Positions 4,647-8,120 of a stretch of 8,120 nucleotides of DNA are shown here, in pieces. Position 1 is the stretch's first letter. The number at the start of each line of letters is the position of its first letter. Position numbers and translations under genes: made by a program. Below the pieces are notes generated by a model, which was given only the letters and a program-made list of their open reading frames with translations, made no database searches and had not been told where the DNA came from. Source of the DNA: a bacterium (GTDB taxonomy: Bacteria; Patescibacteriota; Minisyncoccia; Phycocordibacterales; UBA10002); assembly GCA_030648695.1 (NCBI GenBank), contig JAUSHG010000027.1:1-8120 (forward strand), written 5' to 3'.

Positions 4647-6098
4647 ATGTCCATCAACCTTTCAGAACTTACAATTGCCACTGCACGCCGTCATTTGGCA
4701 AACGGTGATTTTACCGCCGTGGAGCTTGCACAGTCATATCTCGCGGAGATAGAAAAAAAGAACAAGAACCTCAATGCCTACCGCGAAGTGTTTGACGACG
4801 TGCTGGAACAAGCCAAAGGAGCGGACAAAAAACTTCCCAACTTCAGAACTTCCAAACTTCCAAACTTATGTGGGATACCGATTGCGCTCAAAGACGTCAT
4901 CATGCTTGCGGGGAAGCGCGCCGGCGCCTGTTCCAAAATTTTGGAAGGATATGTTTCTCCGTATGATGCCACCGCTGTCTCAAAACTTAAAGTTGCCGGT
5001 GCTATTTTTCTGGGACGCACCAACATGGATGAGTTTGCAATGGGAAGCTCTACGGAAAATTACGCCTACGGTGTTACCAAAAATCCATTTGATGAAAGCA
5101 GGGTTGCGGGCGGCTCTTCGGGAGGGAGTGCGGCGGCGGTGGCGGGGAATATGTCTCTTGCCGCACTTGGGTCCGATACCGGCGGTTCGGTGCGCCAGCC
5201 CGCCTCTCTTTGCGGTGTTGTGGGACTCAAACCGACCTACGGCAGTGTTTCGCGCTTCGGTCTCATGGCTATGAGTTCATCACTTGATGTCATTGGTCCG
5301 TTTACCAAAACGGTGGAAGATGCAGAGTTGCTGTTTGACGCAATCAAGGGAAAAGACCCGATGGACAGCACCTCCGTAGAAGTTTCAAGTTCAAAGTTAC
5401 AAGTTAAAAGTTTGCGGATAGGGATTCCGACCATGATTCGGGAGACCGAAGGGATTGACCCGGATGTGCGAAAGAATTTTGAGGACTGTTTGAAACAATT
5501 CAGGGACGCGGGACATACCGTGAAGGAAATAGAATTGCCGACTATGCACTACGCGCTTCCGGTCTACTACGTCATCATGCCGGCGGAAGTGTCTACCAAC
5601 CTTGCCCGTTTTGACGGCGTAAAATACGGACTGCATGTCTCCGGCAAAAATCTGCTTGAGGATTATGTGCAGACACGCGGGACAGGGTTCGGTATGGAAG
5701 CGAGGCGCAGAATTCTTCTCGGCACCTATGTGCTCTCAAGCGGCTACTATGACGCCTACTACGCGCAGGCGGTGAGAGTGCGCGCGAAGATTGAGCAAGA
5801 GCTTCGGGACGTTTTTGCGGGAGTGGACTGTATTGCAACTCCCACGTCTCCCACTCCGGCGTTTAAAATCGGGGAGAAGGCGGATGACCCGCTCCAGATG
5901 TATCTTGCCGACATTTTCACGGTGGTAGCTAACATCGCGGGTATTCCGGCCATCTCTATTCCAAGCGGCACAGCAATGCGGGAAGGGAAGCAACTACCGC
6001 TTGGCCTGCAACTTATGGCCGCGCACGGGCGGGAAGATGTGCTGTTTGAGGCAGGGAAGGAGTTTGAGAAACTGCGTGATAATAGGGGTGGTGTATAA
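4647..6098 (+). CDS. gatA: Asp-tRNA(Asn)/Glu-tRNA(Gln) amidotransferase subunit A
   Basis: A 483-aa amidase-signature protein, the glutaminase subunit of GatCAB: it frees ammonia from glutamine for the GatB kinase/amidase site. The Ser-cisSer-Lys triad is visible: Lys82 in GIPIALKD, cis-Ser157 in AGGSSGGSAAAVA and nucleophile Ser181 in GSDTGGSVRQPAS, with the family's 24-residue Ser-Ser spacing. Other family runs are GRTNMDEFAMGSSTENYAYG, GLKPTYGSVSRFGL and the C-terminal ANIAGIPAISIP. ATG4647 (MSINLSELTI) is preferred over an ATG at 4608, whose extra 13 residues come from spacer DNA. No Shine-Dalgarno. Two variable loops are encoded by tandem tracts: residues 62-75 (octads) and about 245-256 (heptads). 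Length and all key residues are intact, so the enzyme should work. gatB must lie elsewhere. Confidence 0.97.
   Translation: MSINLSELTIATARRHLANGDFTAVELAQSYLAEIEKKNKNLNAYREVFDDVLEQAKGADKKLPNFRTSKLPNLCGIPIALKDVIMLAGKRAGACSKILEGYVSPYDATAVSKLKVAGAIFLGRTNMDEFAMGSSTENYAYGVTKNPFDESRVAGGSSGGSAAAVAGNMSLAALGSDTGGSVRQPASLCGVVGLKPTYGSVSRFGLMAMSSSLDVIGPFTKTVEDAELLFDAIKGKDPMDSTSVEVSSSKLQVKSLRIGIPTMIRETEGIDPDVRKNFEDCLKQFRDAGHTVKEIELPTMHYALPVYYVIMPAEVSTNLARFDGVKYGLHVSGKNLLEDYVQTRGTGFGMEARRRILLGTYVLSSGYYDAYYAQAVRVRAKIEQELRDVFAGVDCIATPTSPTPAFKIGEKADDPLQMYLADIFTVVANIAGIPAISIPSGTAMREGKQLPLGLQLMAAHGREDVLFEAGKEFEKLRDNRGGV
4831..4870 (+). repeat. Octad tandem tract inside gatA
   Basis: Five uninterrupted 8-bp units beginning AACTT (AACTTCCC, AACTTCAG, AACTTCCA, AACTTCCA, AACTTATG). 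It encodes residues 62-75 in the loop just before the catalytic-Lys strand. Confidence 0.85.
5380..5414 (+). repeat. Heptad tandem tract inside gatA
   Basis: Five uninterrupted 7-bp units beginning AAGTT (AAGTTTC, AAGTTCA, AAGTTAC, AAGTTAA, AAGTTTG), encoding VSSSKLQVKSL before RIGIP. The unit is the same family as the tracts at 1-21 and 1123-1157. Confidence 0.85.
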
Positions 6099-6099
6099 T
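6094..6099 (+). promoter_or_regulatory. Possible -10 box overlapping the gatA stop
   Basis: A perfect TATAAT hexamer covers the gatA stop codon. No good -35 lies 17 bp upstream, so the call is weak. If active, it would give the HEPN-like gene a leader of about 215 nt containing the palindromic element. Confidence 0.25.
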
Positions 6100-6118
6100 G
6101 AATGTGTCTTTTAAAATA

Positions 6119-6256
6119 ATTTCTAATTACCTAATTCACCTAATTTCTAATTGACAGTCCTCTGTCATCCCCGCGAAAGCGGGGAACCAGATTGAGCAGA
6201 GAACCCTGGATTCCCGCCTTCGCGGGAACGACAGAGTCGTTTTATTAGGTGAATTA
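6119..6256 (+). repeat. Nested palindromic (MITE-like/REP-like) element
   Basis: An AT-rich tract with CTAATT at 6123, 6131, 6140 and 6147 leads in. An exact 13-bp inverted repeat TAATTCACCTAAT (6132-6144) / 6244-6256 encloses a GC-rich imperfect palindrome: arm 6160-6190 (core CCCCGCGAAAGCGGGG) against arm 6206-6236 (core TCCCGCCTTCGCGGGA), each arm itself a hairpin. Repeats with the theme TGTCATCCCCGCGAAAGCGGGG are widely dispersed in many bacterial genomes. No transposase is present, so it would be non-autonomous. Confidence 0.7.
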
Positions 6257-6320
6257 TGGTTCAACTTCGTTCACCATCTTGAGCCTGTCGAAAGAGAAAT
6301 TAGATGAATTAGTTGAATTT
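6257..6320 (+). repeat. Fragment of a dispersed repeat plus AT-rich tract before the HEPN-like gene
   Basis: TTCACCATCTTGAGCCTGTC (6269 onward) matches the theme of a common intergenic repeat (…TCCTGAGCCTGTCGAA…) recalled from many bacterial genomes. Only one arm is present. It is followed by AATTAGAT/GAATTAGT/TGAATTTA units that mirror the tract at 6119-6152; AGAAATTAG at 6295-6303 is the reverse complement of 6140-6148. Confidence 0.45.
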
Positions 6321-6902
6321 ATGTCCCCTGCTCCCAACGCTGTTTTTGATACTATTGCGCTCGTCACCTCCGGCACCTGGTGGGCGCCTTTTTTGGCGGG
6401 CACTATGTCGTTTATTGATTCACTGCGTCCGTACTCCATCGTGTTCTCGCTTTTGTTTTTTACCGGCATTGTGTATTGCTTTCTTCGGATAGAGCGTATC
6501 GTGGAGGAAACGTATCATGCAGATGTCCCACATGAGGGGCACGGAAGCGAAGCGAACCACATTTCCGTCCCTTCGGCGGAAAACCCTCTGCAAAAGCGTT
6601 TTGAGCGGATTAAGTCGCATATGGAATCAGAGAAAGAAAGTGACTGGCGGTTGGCGGTACTTGAAGCGGATGTGATGCTTGATGAAATGATTTCCGGCAT
6701 GGGGTATAGGGGGGATTCGCTCGGGGAGAAGCTCAAGGCCATAGAAAAAAGTGATTTTACGACCTTGGAGAAGGCGTGGGAGGCGCATGTGATACGCAAC
6801 CGCATTGCACATGAAGGAGCACTGTTTCCGCTGACACACCGCGAGGCCAGACGGGTCATTGGACTCTATGAAGAGGTGTTTAAGGAATTTCAATATATAT
6901 AG
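6321..6902 (+). CDS. Membrane-anchored protein with HEPN-like RNxxxH domain
   Basis: A 193-aa protein with no certain family name. Residues about 37-57 (PYSIVFSLLFFTGIVYCFL) are a strong transmembrane helix, and a weaker hydrophobic stretch lies at 10-32. A polar linker (60-95) follows, rich in Glu and His. The soluble C-terminal domain (about 105-193) is helical: WRLAVLEADVMLDEMI, GYRGDSLGEKLKAIE, then RNRIAHEG (Arg159-Asn160, His164). R-N-x3-H is the signature of HEPN domains, which include many RNases and nucleotide-binding helical bundles. The assignment is from this motif and the helical pattern only. ATG6321 was chosen; an ATG at 6249 would add 24 residues encoded by repeat DNA. No Shine-Dalgarno. 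It is probably its own transcription unit, closed by the palindrome at 6912-6933. Confidence 0.7.
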   Translation: MSPAPNAVFDTIALVTSGTWWAPFLAGTMSFIDSLRPYSIVFSLLFFTGIVYCFLRIERIVEETYHADVPHEGHGSEANHISVPSAENPLQKRFERIKSHMESEKESDWRLAVLEADVMLDEMISGMGYRGDSLGEKLKAIEKSDFTTLEKAWEAHVIRNRIAHEGALFPLTHREARRVIGLYEEVFKEFQYI

Positions 6903-6911
6903 CCTTCTCCT

Positions 6912-6933
6912 CTCCCCCTCAGTTGAGGGGGAG
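6912..6933 (+). repeat. GC-rich perfect hairpin after the HEPN-like gene
   Basis: CTCCCCCTC (6912-6920) pairs with GAGGGGGAG (6925-6933) around AGTT. No U tract follows on either strand, so it is not a classical terminator. It lies 10 bp after the stop codon and may protect the mRNA 3' end, or may be a dispersed repeat. Confidence 0.6.
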
Positions 6934-6959
6934 AACTAAAGAGGGGGTGATGTGCCGCT

Positions 6960-6988
6960 TTGCTATTTCCAGTTTTTTAAGGTAAAGT
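6960..6988 (+). promoter_or_regulatory. Promoter of tRNA-fMet
   Basis: -35 TTGCTA (6960-6965), 17-bp spacer, -10 TAAAGT (6983-6988). The mature tRNA begins 10 nt later, implying a leader of only about 4 nt. Confidence 0.55.
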
Positions 6989-6998
6989 ATTGCCTTAC

Positions 6999-7070
6999 CG
7001 CGGGGTGGAGTAACAGTAACTCGCAAGGCTCATAACCTTGAGATTCTGGGTGCGATTCCCAGCCCCGCAA
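6999..7070 (+). tRNA. Initiator tRNA-fMet (CAU)
   Basis: A full cloverleaf with anticodon CAT at 7031-7033. Two initiator hallmarks are present: the C1-A72 mismatch (6999/7069) and the A11-U24 pair in the D stem. Acceptor GCGGGG pairs with CCCCGC; the D stem is GAGT/ACTC, the anticodon stem CAAGG/CCTTG and the T stem CTGGG/CCCAG. Only two G-C pairs (30-31) precede the loop instead of the usual three. The D loop AACAGTA has A where G18 should be, and the T loop TGCGATT has G55 in place of the usual U55. CCA is not encoded (A73 is followed by CAA). Confidence 0.93.
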
Positions 7071-7074
7071 CAAG
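7056..7074 (+). repeat. 19-bp direct repeat, copy 1 (3' end of tRNA-fMet)
   Basis: TTCCCAGCCCCGCAACAAG covers the T-stem 3' strand, acceptor 3' strand and 4 bases beyond the tRNA. It is repeated exactly at 7164-7182. Confidence 0.85.
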
Positions 7075-7163
7075 GGAATCGTGGAGGGGGTCGGGGAACA
7101 GGGACGTTTCCCGTGGAGGAAAGTACTGAAAACCGAGAGGTTGTCAGAAGCCGGGCGCGGCGC

Positions 7164-7182
7164 TTCCCAGCCCCGCAACAAG
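7164..7182 (+). repeat. 19-bp direct repeat, copy 2
   Basis: An exact copy of 7056-7074, 108 bp downstream. The 89 bp between the copies contain a GAGA-capped hairpin, CTGA-A-AACC (7127 onward) with GGTT-G-TCAG (to 7146), and a GAAGC/GCTTC stem (7147-7166). No tRNA 5' half precedes this copy, so it is a partial duplication or an attachment-site-like duplication. Confidence 0.8.
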
Positions 7183-7185
7183 AAA

Positions 7186-7213
7186 AAAACAATCCGCTGC
7201 GGCGGATTGTTTT
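7186..7213 (+). terminator. Terminator of the tRNA-fMet transcript
   Basis: AACAATCCGC (7188-7197) pairs with GCGGATTGTT (7202-7211) around TGCG. It is flanked by an A run before and TTTT at the end, so it can act in both directions. Confidence 0.75.
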
Positions 7214-7235
7214 GGTAAGAGCCGTGTATTATAGT
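7207..7235 (+). promoter_or_regulatory. Promoter of the second CAU tRNA
   Basis: -35 TTGTTT (7207-7212, shared with the 3' arm of the preceding terminator), 17-bp spacer, -10 TATAGT (7230-7235). The mature tRNA starts 8 nt after the -10. Confidence 0.5.
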
Positions 7236-7243
7236 AAATTGAC

Positions 7244-7317
7244 GCCGGTGTAGTTCAACAGTAGAACGAGGGACTCATAAACCCTAAAAAATGGTGCGAC
7301 TCCATTCACCGGCACCA
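7244..7317 (+). tRNA. tRNA with CAU anticodon (elongator Met, or Ile2)
   Basis: Acceptor GCCGGTG (7244-7250) pairs fully with CACCGGC (7307-7313), so it lacks the initiator C1-A72 mismatch. A73 is followed by an encoded CCA (7315-7317), unlike the other two tRNAs. D stem GTTC/GAAC, T stem AATGG/CCATT, anticodon CAT at 7276-7278 in loop CTCATAA. The anticodon stem has an A31-A39 mismatch beside the loop. The variable loop is four A. The D loop AACAGTA and T loop TGCGACT again show A18 and G55. CAU may be read as Met or, after lysidine modification, as Ile; sequence alone does not settle which. Confidence 0.9.
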
Positions 7318-7394
7318 CATTGTTTTTAAGGTCGGAAACCGGCACGGATACTCATCCACAGGTTGCGCACCGCTTTTCCCCAGATTTTGTATGG

Positions 7395-7416
7395 CCCTTT
7401 CGCGCAAAGGGTTTTT
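7395..7416 (+). terminator. Terminator of the second CAU tRNA
   Basis: CCCTTT (7395-7400), loop CGCGC, AAAGGG (7406-7411), followed by TTTTT. The 77 bp between the tRNA and this stem hold no gene I can see. Confidence 0.7.
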
Positions 7417-7425
7417 CGGATTATT

Positions 7426-7453
7426 TTGAGGTTAAGCCGAAGAATGCTATATT
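7426..7453 (+). promoter_or_regulatory. Promoter of the structured-leader small ORF unit
   Basis: -35 TTGAGG (7426-7431), 16-bp spacer, extended -10 TGC-TATATT (hexamer 7448-7453). The predicted start near 7460 coincides with the first base of a leader hairpin. Confidence 0.6.
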
Positions 7454-7459
7454 TAAAAA

Positions 7460-7540
7460 GTAATTCGCGAAGTGCATTCACGAGTTACCGTTAGAAGCTT
7501 TCAGATGAGTGATATCGCGGACGGCATCTGGGAATAACCC
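7460..7540 (+). promoter_or_regulatory. Structured 5' leader, unrecognised class
   Basis: Stem 1 is GTAATTCG (7460-7467) with CGAGTTAC (7481-7488), eight pairs including one G-T. Stem 2 is CAGATG (7502-7507) with CATCTG (7525-7530). A small GGG/CCC stem (7530-7540) follows. It matches no riboswitch I know. It could be a cis-regulatory leader or part of a small RNA running to 7746. Confidence 0.4.
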
Positions 7541-7548
7541 AAACTAGT

Positions 7549-7653
7549 ATGTCTAAAAACGCAGCAGATGCTACTACCCCCGCCACTCCGGCAGGAGGCA
7601 GCGACAAGACGGGGATGGGAAGTGACCGATCCGGAGGCCAAAGCACCCGTTAG
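7549..7653 (+). CDS. Small hypothetical ORF, Ala/Gly/Ser/Thr-rich
   Basis: 34 codons: MSKNAADATTPATPAGG followed by SDKTGMGSDRSGGQSTR. There are no hydrophobic residues to build a core, so the peptide would be disordered. I do not recognise it. It has no Shine-Dalgarno (GGGA lies about 17 nt upstream). In favour: it sits alone between a good promoter (7426-7453) and a strong terminator (7709-7746), in a unit with no other ORF. Against: the whole unit could be a noncoding RNA of about 285 nt in which this frame is chance. The AT-rich stretch 7654-7708 after it holds nothing recognisable. Confidence 0.35.
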   Translation: MSKNAADATTPATPAGGSDKTGMGSDRSGGQSTR

Positions 7654-7708
7654 TACTGTTTAAGATTCAGCATTGGTGATTTTTGTAAAAATTAAGATAC
7701 TCTTGTGT

Positions 7709-7746
7709 CAAACCGCTCCGACTTTAGTCGGAGCGGTTTGTTATTT
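7709..7746 (+). terminator. Strong Rho-independent terminator
   Basis: CAAACCGCTCCGAC (7709-7722) pairs perfectly with GTCGGAGCGGTTTG (7727-7740) around TTTA, followed by TTATTT. It ends the transcript from the promoter at 7426-7453. Confidence 0.85.
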
Positions 7747-7773
7747 GTTATTAACCATAAAATTTGCTACATT
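7745..7773 (+). promoter_or_regulatory. Promoter of tRNA-Asp
   Basis: -35 TTGTTA (7745-7750), 17-bp spacer, extended -10 TGC-TACATT (hexamer 7768-7773). The mature tRNA starts 9 nt after the -10. Confidence 0.55.
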
Positions 7774-7782
7774 TTTGGAGTT

Positions 7783-7856
7783 GCGCCCGTGGTGTAGCCT
7801 GGTAACACGTTCCCCTGTCACGGGAAAGATCACCGGTTCAAATCCGGCCGGGCGCG
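7783..7856 (+). tRNA. tRNA-Asp (GUC)
   Basis: Acceptor GCGCCCG/CGGGCGC, D stem GTGT/ACAC with a normal AGCCTGGTA loop (G18G19 present), anticodon stem TTCCC/GGGAA, anticodon GTC at 7817-7819. T arm ACCGG-TTCAAAT-CCGGC, with an A49-C65 mismatch at its base. G73 is the expected Asp discriminator. CCA is not encoded. Its normal elbow is the control for the two aberrant CAU tRNAs. If the cell lacks AsnRS, this tRNA's synthetase may also charge tRNAAsn for GatCAB. Confidence 0.94.
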
Positions 7857-7871
7857 CAGTAAGGGACGAAG

Positions 7872-7891
7872 AGACGCGAAAGCGTCTTTTT
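7872..7891 (+). terminator. Terminator of tRNA-Asp
   Basis: AGACGC (7872-7877), GAAA tetraloop, GCGTCT (7882-7887), then a T run (five T counting the last stem base onward). Confidence 0.8.
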
Positions 7892-8003
7892 GTCTTTGTG
7901 GGGACGGATTATTTTCCAGTTCAAACGCCTTAACTTGAGCAAGTAGGGCAGGGTACCGATTTATCGGAGAAGGATTCTAAACCATCTCTCGTCCGCGATT
8001 TAT

Positions 8004-8012
8004 TGGTATACT
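8004..8012 (+). promoter_or_regulatory. Extended -10 promoter of the last gene
   Basis: TG-G-TATACT at 8004-8012 with no convincing -35. The ATG lies 10 nt after the hexamer, implying a leader of about 4 nt. The stretch 7892-8003 otherwise shows only a short CCGA/TCGG hairpin near 7958-7969. Confidence 0.6.
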
Positions 8013-8022
8013 CAACATCTCT

Positions 8023-8120
8023 ATGTTCAAAGAATTTTGGGAAAAGAAAAAGGGGTTAATTGAGTGCACAGGTTTCCTCGTAACCATAGGTGCTCTTTTT
8101 CTGAACATTCCATTACCCGA
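8023..8120 (+). CDS. N-terminus of a membrane protein, truncated by the window end
   Basis: 32 codons are visible. A basic start, MFKEFWEKKKG, is followed by a hydrophobic stretch (LIECTGFLVTIGALFLNIPLP) that looks like a first transmembrane helix with positive residues on the cytoplasmic side. The family cannot be told from this much. It is preceded by an extended -10 box and no Shine-Dalgarno, so it is a candidate leaderless or near-leaderless mRNA. Confidence 0.6.
   Translation, partial: MFKEFWEKKKGLIECTGFLVTIGALFLNIPLP

Noticed and set aside
6249..6320. Longer start for the HEPN-like gene adding 24 residues
   Set aside because: The extension is translated from the dispersed-repeat fragment and the AT-rich tract, so the Met at 6321 is preferred.
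7120..7136. GAGGAAAGT as in RNase P RNA
   Set aside because: Only this short run matches. The rest of the RNase P core (CCGGGC continuation and the ACAGAA region) is missing.
7352..7360. DnaA-box-like TCATCCACA, with a second 8/9 match at 4226-4234
   Set aside because: Two isolated near-matches 3 kb apart, with no cluster, no AT-rich unwinding region and no dnaA/dnaN nearby. Not an origin.
7580..7620. Resemblance to the SRP RNA apical loop (CCGGCAGGAGGCAGC)
   Set aside because: The GGAA-type tetraloop and the symmetric loop pairing of SRP domain IV cannot be formed.
7673..7933. 86-aa ORF over the terminator and tRNA-Asp
   Set aside because: It runs through a strong terminator, a promoter and a confident tRNA gene.
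7950..8000. tRNA-like fragment with an ATTCTAA loop
   Set aside because: A CCGA/TCGG hairpin and a loop resembling an anticodon loop can be drawn, but there is no T arm, no acceptor pairing and the anticodon stem is mismatched.

Overview
The window looks like a chromosomal segment of a Patescibacteria (CPR) bacterium, most likely of the Parcubacteria group. This rests on several features: short PilV- and PilX-like pilin genes with typical parcubacterial wording (RNTRDENFL, YAADGGAECALYWD), an S23-type four-helix-bundle protein gene between them, a LigA of the subtype with QWSFNDAF and an incomplete zinc finger, near-absence of Shine-Dalgarno sequences, and gene boundaries filled with short tandem tracts of 7 or 8 bp period. 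No taxonomic search could be run, so this is inference.

Layout. Bases 1-1622 hold two type IV pilin-like genes separated by the four-helix-bundle gene, which is bracketed by 35-bp direct repeats. Bases 1702-3726 are ligA (NAD-dependent DNA ligase). Bases 3732-4213 carry a convergent minus-strand unit with its own promoter, two coupled small ORFs of unknown function and a terminator. Bases 4253-6098 are gatC and gatA, two of the three subunits of the Asp-/Glu-tRNA amidotransferase (gatB is not in the window). A nest of inverted and palindromic repeats (6119-6320) leads into a membrane-anchored protein with a HEPN-like RNxxxH motif (6321-6902). Bases 6960-7856 are an RNA-gene region: initiator tRNA-fMet, a second CAU tRNA and tRNA-Asp, each with its own promoter and terminator. 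Between the last two lies a separate transcription unit with a structured leader and a 34-codon ORF. The window ends in the first 32 codons of a membrane protein gene.

How it fits together. The pilin-like genes belong to surface pilus assembly; ligA to replication and repair; gatCA and the tRNAs to translation, where GatCAB supplies Gln-tRNAGln and/or Asn-tRNAAsn in bacteria lacking the matching synthetases. The spacing from -10 hexamer to 5' end is 8-10 nt for all three tRNAs. The same spacing from -10 to ATG is seen at gatC and at the last gene, which argues for leaderless or near-leaderless mRNAs.

Most unusual signals: (1) tandem heptad/octad tracts at most gene borders and also inside gatA and the pilX-like gene; (2) a perfect 15-bp stem over the start codon of the first pilin gene; (3) the direct-repeat-flanked four-helix-bundle cassette; (4) both CAU tRNAs lack G18 and carry G55, a paired change at the tRNA elbow; (5) duplication of the 3' end of tRNA-fMet 108 bp downstream; (6) the minus-strand mini-operon; (7) the HEPN-like membrane protein.
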